NCBI GenBank assembly: GCA_905178155.1
Contig: CAJINV010000004.1
Coordinates: 8,004,771-8,068,770 of the forward strand
Reading direction: 5' to 3'
Length of the DNA stretch: 64,000 nt
Source: Amoebophrya sp. A120
Taxonomy: Eukaryota; Sar; Dinophyceae; Syndiniales; Amoebophryaceae
In this document: piece after piece, positions 25,013 through 35,903 of the stretch
How positions within the stretch are numbered: position 1 is the first letter of the stretch
Layout of the letters: every line of letters starts with the position of its first letter
Translations under genes and position numbers: made by a program
The notes under the pieces: model-generated
What the model saw: the letters and a program-made list of their open reading frames with translations, nothing else
The model's database searches: none
Told to the model about the DNA's origin: nothing

Positions 25013-26920
25013 TGCACCTGTACAGGGACGAGGGCCGTTCTCCTCTTGCGTAGTTGCTAACGTGTACTGTGACAAAGGCCCGGGTTGTCGGTGTATTGTT
25101 CAGTGCCCTCTTTCAGCATCAGTCATGCAGCATGGGTCTATCGCTCCTGATGGGTATGCGAAAGCGAATAAGTAATATTTTAGTAGAGGTTTTTATGTTC
25201 ATTTACGAAACTACACCATATGTTCCGCAGTCGATATGGTACTAATATGTCCGCAGGCCTCCGATGACGACTGTAAAAGACATGCATCAGCACAGCTTTC
25301 TCTGAATTGCGTAGATACTCTCTCATTTTTTGTATGCGCGTTGTGCTACGGTGGTCGTGGGAGTGTTGTAAAGCGTGTCTGCTGCATAGCAAGGAGAGGC
25401 GAGTACAAGACGCGTGGCGGCAGATGGAAGGCGAAGGGATGGCGTAGGCCCCATGGACCTCCGCAAAAGAATTGCACCCGGACGAACTGGGTGGTGCTAT
25501 CGCTTTCTTGCCAGCATTTAAACAGACCGGTCGCTCCTCCGCAGAAGTTTTAGCAGTCCCCGCTACGTCGACCGAGTTGGTCTACTTCTTTACGATGGTA
25601 GTATAAACGTATCGTTGAAAATCAAAGTAAACGCTCGCAACCACCTCTTGCAGCCTTGTAAATAACCCAAAAATCAATGATTGTCATTGTTTGCGCAGAA
25701 GCTGCCAGCATGCGAGTGTAGTAGACTTTTATCATTCATCTTCGCAACCACAAATTTTTAACAAGGACCACCAGGAGTCCTCGGACAACGAAACTAGTTC
25801 TGGTTGAACTATCATCAAGCCATGTTGAAATATCATCCAGCCCGACCATCGAAGTCTATGACGAGATTTTTCTTTTACGAGTACTACTGGTAGAACTACC
25901 TGGCAATAGATTTGCAAATCAGCTGCATAAGAAGAGCACCGCGCCAATTCTAGGTTAGGGTACTTGACGCGCGCGTTCGACGTCTTCTTCATTTTCAACC
26001 CATTTGACGTCCTCAACACAGGGTCGTGTGCATTAGAAATACGAAATTATAAGCGCATTATACCCCGCTTCGCTACAGACGTGCAAGATTTACAAGTACT
26101 GCATTGTTCTGGAATTCTGTTATATGGTGAGAGGAGAGAACGAAGAAGCAAAGCCAAGTTGACTGCTTTATTTCAGAATGAAAATCTCTACATTTTTGCC
26201 CCCTCCTCCTCTGCCTATTTTACATAGGCGGATATGAAGCAGACTTGTGTCTGCGATTTTGCCTATTTTGATACAACACGGCGCATCGTTATAAGTATAG
26301 CAGCGCCAAAACAAAACAAAAAAAAAGCCCGAAAGAACTAGTACAGCCAGCACATTAGGGACGAGGCCAAATGTCTTTTGTTCTTGAGGTGATTTATTTC
26401 ATCAAGTTGTAGATCCCCTTTTTGCCATCAAGTCGCAAAATATTAATCGGTGTCGACTAAAAGTGAAGTCGGTATTATGATCGGTGCGCTGTCTATCACA
26501 TGAATAAATACGGGCGCGTCGTGTGCTGTCTAGTCACATGAAATAGTATCGGTTATTCGCAGACGAGTATCCGAAGAAGTTCTTCGGTTCCGGGACCACA
26601 CATCGATCATGTAAACGAGCATTCATTGTTGCTCTACTCGGTTATTTGCCGTTACAAGGGAAGACCAAGACGTCGGTGATTCCTCGGCATTTTTGCTCCA
26701 ACGCTGCGGTTTTTGGATGCACTTGTCCTCTCATTTCGGCATTTATTTCTTCACGCAGAGGAGAAGTTAGTCGTCGTGACTCTACTTCGCTAGTGTGATC
26801 GTATAATTGTTCCCGACATTTATTTTAAACATGCGTAAATAGAATAGTTGCTGTTTCCTACTTGAAGAAGTCGAATAAATACGAGTAGAACCAAACTTCT
26901 TTTGCACACAAAAAAACAAG
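25013..26920. other. R5 3' region, truncated spacer copy and transhydrogenase upstream region
   Basis: 25447-26310 repeats R4 3' sequence and part of the segmental spacer, ending the array. 26320-26920 is AT-rich with no recognised gene and presumably holds the promoter and 5' UTR of the transhydrogenase gene. Confidence 0.6.
25840..26310 (+). repeat. Segmental spacer duplication, truncated copy 3
   Basis: Matches the first half of copies 1 and 2 (AAGAGCACCGCGCCAATTCT, ACACAGGGTCGTGTGCATTA) and then stops, marking the right edge of the RING-like gene array. Confidence 0.8.
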
Positions 26921-29900
26921 ATGACCATCGACGCCGGTTCCCCCCCGGGAGCTGCCGTACTACCCTCGTCGTCGGACGACTTTCTGCATTTTGTATTCTA
27001 ATGTAAAAACGTCTCCACAGAAGTCAAGTTGGGATTTCTTCAAGAGAAATCAGCAAGCTTTGGCTGTTGCGCATGACAAGTTCTTTTGGCTCGCAATGTT
27101 GTTATCGCGTCGAGCTAGTTGTGCGCCGGCATCACAAATCGAGCGTCTCATGCTGCTTCGAGCATTACAAATTGAAATTTCAAATCAGCTCTAGAAAATG
27201 CGTCTCAAGTGGCTCCGCATGAGAAACATTTATTTCTTTCTCACCATGCAGGAGACTTGTGGGGATGTTTTTACACAGGATATTTTGACGTCGCTGTTCT
27301 CGGTGGCGGCCCGGTTGGCCTCAAAGCGGCCTACGACGCTGTATGCATTCCAAACCTGTCTGGAATGTCTGGTGCTTTCAAGTGCAGCCAACAAGCGTGA
27401 TATTTTCCCTTGACCCCGTCTAAAAAATCTGATACGTAGAACCACGGATGACAAGAAATTGCGTCTTTGCATGACAAGAGAGCAATGTCTTTGCTGGCTA
27501 CGTCGCAAGAGCAAGACAGATTTTTATAACAACGCGAGACATGCAACACAAGTTCCACTTACTTATTTTCCAGACCCAGACAACTTTGCATTCGATACGG
27601 TGCCACCAGCGGCAAGACCGTATGCGTTATCGACCCTCTGTTTTCCCTTCACGGACTCCTATCCTGAGGAAAAACGATCCCACGATCCGGTAGTTGTGGT
27701 CATGCAGATTTGCATATACAGGAACGTTTGTAAATAAAATGCGCATCCCCATCTATCACGAGAGGCACCATTTATTGATGTAGTCGCGTGTTGATAAACT
27801 TGTATCATGTTGTAAACAGGATCATAGCAGATGCTTGTGTGATCCGCGGCTGTAGTAGTCCACGCTAAGCTACGCTACAACTACAGGAGGATGCGTCACC
27901 CCCAAGAAGTTCCACTGATTTGTGTGGCAAAGTTCTTATTTTAACTTTATCAGGTGAGCGTGAGGACGTTTTTACACCGGATATCTGCCCACCGGGGGAC
28001 ATTCCAAATGCCTCCGCGAGGCCGCCCACCACCCCGACCAGCTGGTCGCCGCGGGAGCCGCGATGATGACTACTACGGCGGATAGTAGTGGTAAAGAGAA
28101 CAAAACGGACACTGACAAATGGCCCGGCATCTCGAAGATCCTGAGTCGCGTAGCGATGACGGCCGAACGCGGTGCTAGTCAATTGACAACGCTGCTGCGG
28201 ATCGAAGTGTTGCGGGGGAGCGCCGAGTTCGTGTATGATGAGCCAGAAATTGAGGCTATGGAGCTGCAGGTGGAGAAGCATTCTAAAAGCCCTGAACAAA
28301 TGGATGCTTCTCAATCTCCAGCAACAGAAACTACAGCAGAAAAGCCTGCGGAGAAAAACCCAACGAAAGACGAGGCAGATGAAGCGAAGAAAGAGAACAA
28401 AGTCAAGTTGAGCAAAAGTCGCAGCATGATCCAGACGCGCGGATCGCTCGGCGGAGCCGGCGGGCGGGCGCCGATCAAGATCCAAGTGAAAATGACGAAT
28501 TCGACGGCAGCAGCTGCTGCAAAAGATTTACACACGGCAGGCCAGATGGTGCACTGTGAGTTTTGCGTTCTGGCCACAGGGTCGTGCGGTGTGCGGAGAC
28601 CTCCGGTGGATTTCTCGCTCCCTTTCTGCTACTGCTCCGACAGTATTCGTTCCATCGCGTATTTACCTAAGAAAGTGGTGGTCCTCGGTGGGGGCATAAT
28701 CGGTGTGGAGTACGCTCAAATTTTCGCGCAGTTGGGAAGCGAGGTTCATGTGGTCGTGTATCAAATGTAAAAATGTCTGGGTCTGGAAGAATTCACGTTT
28801 GTCATGCTTGTCTGGCATGACTCTTAAATCTGTCATGCACGTTACGCAAGAGCTCCGTTTTGCTGTGATGCAGAAGCGCAGTTTGTCATGCAGAATAGGC
28901 AACACCTAGGAGCTCAGAAACTTGTCATGCTGAGCCAGCACTTGTGGCCGCCTCATGATACGCCAACCAGCATCACAAGTTTCCAGACCCAGGCATTTTT
29001 ACATTTGATATCGTGCGGGGAAAGTCCATTGCCGAAGTTTTGGATGAGGACCTACAGGAGCTGTTGAAGACCAAAATGAAGGAGGTGGGTATCACGTTTC
29101 ATTGGGGCACGGTGGTCGAAAAAACTTCGGCGGGAATCGAAGAAGGAGAAGAAACTGGACATCCAAGTCAAAAAGCGAAAACAGGTTGTGTCGCTTTTGT
29201 GAAAAACAAAGACGAGAAATTTCAACTGGACAATGTGGACTGTGTCCTGCAATGCATGGGGCGCGAGGGCAATGTGAAAGGGCTTGGTCTGGAGAAACTG
29301 AAGATTGACATCGGCCGCGGAAATTTTATATCCGTGGATAATATCAAATGCAAATATTTCTGGGTCTGGCGGAAAGTTGGAATTTGTAATGCTAGCTCTA
29401 CATGTAAATTCCGTTCCCGGGAGATCTGTATTGCATAACCAGCAAACGTGGCAGCCATTTTTGTCATGCAAAAACGCAGTTTCTCATGCGGAGAAAGCGT
29501 TCCGAAAAGTTGTCATGCTGGGCTGCATTCGAAATTGTTGCCATTATCCACCTTTTACTACTAGCATTGCAAGTTTATTCCAGACCCAAATCGATATTTG
29601 CAATGCATATATAAAGTGACCCAGCAAGTGGTCAGCACCCCGAACAAGAAGGAACCGGAAAATAAAGGCGGCGAGGACCACAAGGAAAACAGCCAGAACA
29701 ACGAGAAAACCGCCACTGTAGATGCAGCAAAAGCGGAACAAATCAAGGCCAACGATTTAGCTCTCGCGGACCTCCGTGCCCGGATCTACGCGGTTGGAGA
29801 CGTGGCCGGCGCTGGGCTTGCCACGCAGGGTCAGGACATGGCTAGACGCGCGGTCCTGCACATTGTGCAGTCGTCCGCCGCGCGACTGGGGGGTGGTGGG

Positions 29901-32551
29901 ATATGATAGTGCACAATTCCCCCTTCCCCTCATTTGTCATGCAAAATACCCAATCCACCCATTGGTTGCCTCTTGGCACTGTTTGCATGACAAGTTCTGG
30001 TAGCACAAATAGCACGACAATCCAATGCAAATTTGTCATGCAAAACCGGCATTCTACTTGCTGGTGCTTGTATTGCCGTTCATGCTATACAAATGAGGGC
30101 GAGGGGGAGTTGTGCACTCTCATAGGGAACACCTAGCTCGCACAGCATCAGCACGCACGAAGGGGAACAGCAAGCAGCTAATAAAAACACCAGCAAGCCG
30201 TCTAGTAGTAAGCCCGTAGAAAATATCCAAGAAAAAAGGATTGTAGGTGTAACTTTCTTGGAGGATTAGCATGACATTGACAAATATGTCACGCATGACA
30301 GCAAAAACCTGTCATGCGCAGATAGTACGCGAAACGCCCTTGAGTGAGCCCTTCTACTATGCAGGCTCAGCATGACAGGCGCAATCAATTTGCATGCTGC
30401 GCATCACAAATTTACACTAACAACGTTTTTTTCTTGGATAGAGAAGGCCTCTGGCTACGTGGTTTGGACCATCCCGGAGCTCGCCTACTCCGGCCTGACG
30501 ACAAAGTATGCATTGCAAAAATGTCTGGGTCTGGAAGGATGCAGATTTTTGTCACGCTGTTTTTCCATGACCTGGAAGGTCTGGCAAGCAAGGTCTAGCA
30601 TTACAGGTTTTGAGAAGCTGCGTCGATGCCTAATCCGCATCACAAATCGCCTATTTTTTCGGTGACAAAAGTGGGCAACTCTTGCTGTCTACGCATGGGA
30701 GATTTTTGTGTGTTGTGAGATGCGCATCACAAGTTCCGTCTTTCCAGACCCAGACATTTTTGCAGTTGATACAAAGGAAGCCGTTACGAAATACGGCCAG
30801 GAAGCCATTACGACGGTGGCGATCCCGTTCGGCGCGAGCGTGCGTGGCATTGTGAGTCAGGAGGTAGGTTTCCTCAAACTGGTAGTGGCTACGCGCATGG
30901 CGCAGAAGCAAGAAAGCGGGAAGGACCTAAAGGCGGGACAGATACTCGGGGTGCACATCATTGGCGAGTCGGCATTATCAGTTGCAAATTAATGTGTCTA
31001 GGTGTGGAAGGACCTTCCGAGGTTTGTGTTTGTCAACATGCTCGGCCAGCATGAAAAATCTCAAGTCTGTCCTGCACGTTTTATCCAAACACACCTTTTT
31101 TCTGTCATGCAGAAGGAGAAACGCAGCTTACCATGCACAACAAAAAGCCACGCCGTAGCTGCTGCAACTCAAAAATTTGTCATGCTTGGTAGTCATCAAC
31201 TGAGATGTCCTCATGATTTTTGTCCAGCCCGCGGCGTTACAAGTTCTTTCCAGACGCAGAGGACATATTTGCAAGTCATACCCCTGTGAGCTGATCAACG
31301 TCGGAGCAGTTTTCGTGCACGAAAAGAAAACCGTTTTTGACGTTTTGGAACTCGTGTTTCCCGCGGTGACCATGCACGAGCTGTACGCCCGCGCGGCGAA
31401 CGACGCCACCCTGAAACTGGATGGCACCAGCAACGTTTTGTCGGTCGTCGCTTGGAAGCGGCTGAACGCCAGCTATGAATTACAAATCTGTCTGGGTCTG
31501 GAAAGTGGATGCAGCGAATTTCATCTGTTGCTGCTGGGTCTCGCATGACAGAGCGATGTTTTGTATGGCGTGGGCGTATCACAAATTTTTCGCCTGCTGG
31601 TATGTTTGACAGCACCAAGAACTTCATTTGCATGCCAAAGCCAAACTGAGATTCACAGCATGACAAAGAAACTTATGGCCAATCGTATTCATACGCATTA
31701 CGGATCCCGCTGTCCTCCACATTCATTCGTATATCACAGATCCAGACCCAGCCCTATTTGCAATGCATACCAGCCTGCAAAGGACCATCGCGACGGTAAA
31801 GGCGCAGCTGGAAGCGGGGAGGAATGTTGAGAAAATCGCAGAAGAGGATGGGGAATTGATGCAGAAACTCGCGGAGGTCATCCAAAAATATTCAACCACG
31901 AATTTTCATACAAAAGAGGACAGTAGTACAACTTCTGCTGAGAACAAAGATAGTAAAGCAGAAGACGCACACGACAAGCATGAAGGAGAAGAGGGTCCTC
32001 CTGGAGGTGCACCACCAGCCGCAACGAAAAATCACCAGCAGCAGCCGGTGGACGAGAAAATGAAAATGACCGGTCTGGAAACCGCCATTTTGGAGGTATT
32101 GTTCAAAACGTTTGACGATGACGAAAGTGGTCAGCTGGATTTGGCCGAGCTAAAGACCATGTTCAATGAAAGTTTCGGATTGGACTTGACGAAAGAAGAA
32201 GTTCAGGAGATGCTGGTGGAAGTGGACGCTGACCGAAGCGGCACCATTGACTTTGACGAATTCGTATGGGGCGGACTCAAACGTTACATTCTCAACTGTT
32301 ACGTACATGATTTGTCATGCCAAATCACTATCAACACCGCCACGATCAAGCTACTTCGCATGACGAATTCTCGACGCGCCAAATAGCACTAGAATCCGCA
32401 CCAGATCTGTAATGCAAGACGCGCAAGATTCTCCCGCTCACCTCCTGTGCTATTCTTGCATTAAAAATCCATGTAACAGTAACTGAGAGTGTAACGGTTG
32501 AGAACGCCATAACTCGTGCTTGTCGTTTCGAGACACGTCGTCGGCGCGTGA
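26921..32551 (+). CDS. Soluble pyridine-nucleotide transhydrogenase-like flavoprotein with C-terminal EF-hands
   Basis: Exons about 26921-26993, 27288-27341, 27603-27659, 27989-28758, 29016-29341, 29615-29901, 30125-30223, 30441-30506, 30777-30975, 31281-31473, 31775-32264, 32517-32551. The product of about 880 residues has an FAD Rossmann motif VLGGGPVG, then VIDPLFSLHG, CVLATGS, the NAD(P) Rossmann motif VVVLGGGIIGVEYAQIFAQL, IYAVGDVAG, and a dimerisation domain with TIPELAYSG, ILGVHIIGES and FPAVTMHELYARAA. The dimerisation part fits SthA-type transhydrogenases (NADPH + NAD+ exchange) better than lipoamide dehydrogenase. No CxxxxC redox pair is visible near the N-terminus, as in SthA. Disordered Lys/Glu-rich inserts enlarge it. 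After a helical linker come two EF-hand loops, DDDESGQLDLAE and DADRSGTIDFDE, so calcium control is plausible. All eleven introns look like introners. The exon 6/7 border is the least certain. Confidence 0.85.
26994..27282. mobile_element. IE3 introner, transhydrogenase intron 1
   Basis: Starts TATTCTAATGTAAAAACGTC and ends GATGTTTTTACACAGGATA. Perfect TSD TTTTG at 26989-26993 and 27283-27287. Removal gives FLHFDVAVLGGG. Confidence 0.92.
27342..27597. mobile_element. IE1 introner, transhydrogenase intron 2
   Basis: Starts TATGCATTCCAAACCTGTCT and ends ACAACTTTGCATTCGATA. Flanks CGCTG and CGGTG (4/5). Removal gives AAYDAATSGKTVCVI. Confidence 0.87.
27660..27983. mobile_element. IE3 introner, transhydrogenase intron 3
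   Basis: Starts TATCCTGAGGAAAAACGATC and ends GAGGACGTTTTTACACCGGA plus TA. Flanks only loosely similar (ACTCC, TCTGC). Removal gives LFSLHGLPTGG. Confidence 0.85.
28759..29010. mobile_element. IE1 introner, transhydrogenase intron 4
   Basis: TIRs TATCAAATGTAAAAATGTCT and CATTTTTACATTTGATA. Perfect TSD TCGTG at 28754-28758 and 29011-29015. Removal gives SEVHVVVRGKSI. Confidence 0.93.
29342..29609. mobile_element. IE1 introner, transhydrogenase intron 5
   Basis: TIRs TATCAAATGCAAATATTTCT and CGATATTTGCAATGCATA. Flanks GATAA and TATAA (4/5). Removal gives FISVDKVTQQVV. Confidence 0.88.
29902..30124. mobile_element. IE6 introner (only copy in window)
   Basis: Long TIRs: TATGATAGTGCACAATTCCC with following CCTTCCCCTCATTTGT, and the inverse ACAAATGAGGG...GTGCACTCTCATA. 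Flanks share GGGA. Its core still has the TTGTCATGC words of the other families. Simple TSD-based joining puts the next exon out of frame, so the true splice borders must be shifted by a base or more. Confidence 0.85.
30224..30440. mobile_element. IE5-like introner, transhydrogenase intron 7
   Basis: Starts TATCCAAGAAAAAAGGATTG and ends AACGTTTTTTTCTTGGATA. Flanks GAAAA and GAGAA (4/5). Removal gives SKPVEKASGYVVW. Confidence 0.85.
30507..30771. mobile_element. IE1 introner, transhydrogenase intron 8
   Basis: TIRs TATGCATTGCAAAAATGTCT and ACATTTTTGCAGTTGATA. Perfect TSD CAAAG at 30502-30506 and 30772-30776. Removal gives SGLTTKEAVTKY. Confidence 0.93.
30976..31280. mobile_element. IE1 introner, transhydrogenase intron 9
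   Basis: Diverged TIRs TATCAGTTGCAAATTAATGT and ACATATTTGCAAGTCATA. No clear TSD, so it is probably older. Removal gives IIGESACELINVG, the conserved SthA dimerisation motif. Confidence 0.83.
31474..31769. mobile_element. IE1 introner, transhydrogenase intron 10
   Basis: TIRs TATGAATTACAAATCTGTCT and CCTATTTGCAATGCATA. Perfect TSD CCAGC at 31469-31473 and 31770-31774. It sits between the dimerisation domain and the EF-hand linker. Confidence 0.92.
32265..32511. mobile_element. IE4 introner, transhydrogenase last intron
   Basis: TIRs TATGGGGCGGACTCAAACGT and CGGTTGAGAACGCCATA. Flanks ATTCG and ACTCG (4/5). Removal completes the second EF-hand (DFDEFV) and leads to the stop at 32549-32551. 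Confidence 0.88.
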
Positions 32552-33245
32552 TTTTTTGCCTTGCAAAGGACCTTTTATTTGATACGACTTGAACTTGATA
32601 TTTCTGATTGTAATTTTCCTACGCGAAATTCATACGGGAAAGCCGAAGCCCTGTTTCGTTAAATAACAATTTTTGTATATGCTTTTCACTGTAGTTGCGT
32701 CCACTTTATATTTCTTGTTTCGCCAGCTCGCGGTGGACACTACTTCTGGGAGCTTTAGTGTTAGTTTCAGCAGGCAATAATTTTTCGCAGTAGCATATAT
32801 TTTTTCCGAGCGAACGTGAACAAAAGTCATTCACTTCAACGCCTTCGTGGCGAGGTCGAGGACTCCCAATTCGAACGAGCGCAAACTCGGTTTGCACGAC
32901 TTTTTGAAAACATTGGACGGAAGAATTATAGGGCTTTAGTTTGACAATCTTGAGGCCTGAGGCTGAGGAGCAACAGCACGTCACTGTCAACAGTTACTTG
33001 CACTGACGCAGGCGTGTGCTCGAAGTGGCGCTACCGCAACAACCTCAACCTACGTACTATTTTCGATTTGTTCGACAGTGTATGAAATCCTTTTCCTTTC
33101 CGATGAAGACATGCGAGGACGTAATAATGTTACAAAAGAAATTTTTCCTGCGCACTGCTTCTTCGGCGGCAGGTCATGCTCTTGTGGATTGAGCAGCAGC
33201 GTCGGCATGTGATCCGCCTTGCATAGGGGGTACGCGCACCCCCTG
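32552..33245. other. Intergenic, nothing recognised
   Basis: AT-rich 3' flank of the transhydrogenase gene, then unassigned sequence. Short minus-strand ORFs show no conserved motif. Confidence 0.5.
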
Positions 33246-33957
33246 ATCAGAACGGCGAGGCCATTCCATGCGGCCTGACAGATGGCGGCCTGTCGCTTTT
33301 CCTCCACCTCCGGGGCCGGCTTTTTCGCCCGAAACGGCGAGGCCATTCCATGCGGCCTGACAGATGGCGGCCTGTCGCTTTTCCTCCACCTCCGGGGCCG
33401 GCTTTTTCGCCCGAAACGGCGAGGCCATTCCATGCGGCCTGACAGATGGCGGCCTGTCGCTTTTCCTCCACCTCCGGGGCCGGCTTTTTCGCCCGAAACG
33501 GCGAGGCCATTCCATGCGGCCTGACAGATGGCGGCCTGTCGCTTTTCCTCCACCTCCGGGGCCGGCTTTTTCGCCCGAAATGGCGAGGCCATTCCATGCG
33601 GCCTGACAGATGGCGGCCTGTCGCTTTTCCCCCACCTCCGGGGCCGGCTTTTTCGCCCGAAACGGCGAGGCCATTCCATGCGGCTTGACAGATGGCGGCC
33701 TGTCGCTTTTCCCGCCCCCACCTCCGGGGCCGGCTTTTTCGCCCGAAACGGCGAGGACATTCCATGCGGCCTGACAGATGGCGGCCTGTCGCTTTCCCTC
33801 CACCTCCGGGGCCGGCTTTTTCGCCCGAAACGGCGAGGCCATTCCATGCGGCATGCCAGATGGCGGCCTGTCGCTTTCCCTCCGTCCACCCCCGGGCCGG
33901 GGCCGGCTTTTTCATTCGCCCGAAACGGCGAGGCCATTCCATGCGGCCTGACAGATG
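33246..33957. repeat. 82-bp minisatellite, about 8.5 copies
   Basis: Unit ATTCCATGCGGCCTGACAGA ... GGGCCGGCTTTTTCGCCCGA recurs every 82 bp (identical start sites at 33282, 33364, 33446, 33528), with small inserts in the last copies. As 82 is not a multiple of three, all frames stay open through rotation, and the long ORFs on both strands are artefacts. Confidence 0.93.
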
Positions 33958-33959
33958 GC

Positions 33960-35903
33960 CCATGCATTTCCTTCCTTTCAGGAGGCAGCGACGCCCCATG
34001 CCTGTACTTGGCCTATTCTGCATGCTATGCTAGCTGGGAGCGCAGTGGAGCGGGCCTCGTTGGGACATTGGCGGAAGTGGCGTCTTTGGGCCTACTATTT
34101 GGCCTCTTCTGCGTGCTATGCTCGCTGGGAGCGCACAAAAAGGGCAGCGATTGGAGCATTTACGAGGGGCAGAGATTTTCGGCCCATCATTTGTTTGGCC
34201 TATTCCGCACGCTGTGCTCGCTGGGAGCGCACAGAAACGGCCCTCATTTGGGGAGCGGGGTTTTCGGACCCACCATTTCGCCTAGTCCGCATGCTGTGCT
34301 CGCTGGGTGAGCACAAAAACGGCCGTGATTGGAGCATTGGTGGAGGGCAGGGATTTTGGGCCCATTATTTGGCCTACTCTGCACGGTGTGCTGGCTGGGA
34401 GCGCACCGAGAGAGCCCTCGTTGTGGCATTTGGGGCAGCGGGTTTTTTGGACCCCCTATAATTTGGCCTCTTCTGCGTGCTATGCTTGCTGGGAGCGCAG
34501 CGAAACGGGCCTCGTTGGGGCATTGGTGGCAACGAGGTTTTTGGACCCACTATTTAGCCTATTCTGCATGCTGTGCTCGCTGGGAGCGCAGTGAAACGGG
34601 CCTCGTTGGGACATTGGCGGAAGCGGCGTCTTTCGGCCCACTATTCGGCCTCTTCTGCATGCTATGCTCGCTGGGAGCGCACAAAAAGGGCAGCGATTGG
34701 GGCATTTACGAGGGGCAGAGATTTCCGGCCCATCATTTGCCCTATTCCGCACGCTGTGCTCGCTGGGAGCGCACAGAAACGGCCCTCATTGTGGGGGCGG
34801 GGTTTTTAGATCCAGTATTTGGCCTATTCCGCACGCTGTGCTCGCTGGGAGCGCACAAAAACGGCCGTGATTGGACCATTGGTGGAGGGCAGGGATTTTG
34901 GGCCCGATATTTGGCCTATTCTGCACGGTATGCTCGCTGGGAGCGCACCGAGAGAGCCCTCGTTGTGGCATTGGGGGCAGCGGTTTTTTTGGGCCCACTA
35001 TTTGGCCTATTCTGCATGCTATGCTCGCTGGGAGCGCACAAAAACGGCAGCAGCCGGGACATCGGCGGGGGCCAGGGATTTTGGACTCACTATCTGGCCT
35101 GTTCTGCACGCTGTACTGGCTGGGAGCGCAGCGAAGCGGCCCTCTTTGGGGCATTGATGGAAGCGCCGTTTTTGGACCTCCTATTTGGCCTGTTCTGCAC
35201 GCTATGCTCGCTGGGAGCGCACAAAATCGGCAGCGATTGGGGCATTTGCGAGGGGCAAAGATTTCCGCCCCACTATTTTGCCTATTCTGGACGCTGTGCT
35301 CGCTGGGAGCGCACCGAAACGGCCCTCGTTGGGGCAGGGGTGGCAGCGAGGCTTTTTCAGCCTACTGCCTGCCCTATTCTGCACGCTGTGCTCGCTGGGA
35401 GCGCACAAAAACGGCAGCAATTGGGGCATTTATGCGGGGCAGAGATTTTCGGGCCCCCATTTGGCCTATTCCGCGCGCTGTGCTCGCTGGGAGCGCACAG
35501 CAACGGCCCTCATTGCGGGGGCTGGGTTTTTGGATCCAACATTTGGCCTATTCCGCACGCTGTTCTCGCTGGGAGCGCACAAAAACGGCCGTGGTTGGAG
35601 CATTGTTGGGGGGCAGGGATTTTGGGCCCATTATTTGGCCTACTCTGCACGGTGTGCTCGCTGGGGCCGCACCGAGAGAGCCCTCGTTGTGGCATTGGGG
35701 GAAGCGGGTTTTTTGGACCAACTATTTGGCCTATTCTGCATGCTATGCTCGCTGGGAGCGCACAAAAACGGCAGCGGCCGGGACACCGGCGAGGGACAGG
35801 GATTTTGGACCCACTATTTGGTCTTTTCTGCGCGCTATACTCGCTGGGAGCGCAGCGAAACGGGCCTCGTTGGGGCATTGGTGGCAGTGAGGTTTTTGGG
35901 CCC
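33960..35903. repeat. About 90-bp satellite array, about 21 copies
   Basis: Core GCTATGCTCGCTGGGAGCGC recurs every 87-93 bp, followed by variable AAAAACGGC and CATT spacers and a TTTGGCC box. Copies are diverged and unit length is irregular. Long + ORFs cross it in several frames at once, so coding is doubtful. Confidence 0.9.

Noticed and set aside
30344-30665. ORF spanning transhydrogenase exon 8
   Set aside because: It runs through introner sequence on both sides; only 30441-30506 is conserved coding.
33246-33957. Possible CRISPR array
   Set aside because: The repeat is a contiguous 82-bp minisatellite without distinct spacers, in a eukaryotic intron-rich context.
33050-33967. 305-codon minus-strand ORF over the 82-bp repeat
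   Set aside because: An 82-bp unit rotates through all frames and every frame is open on both strands; no non-repeat domain is attached.
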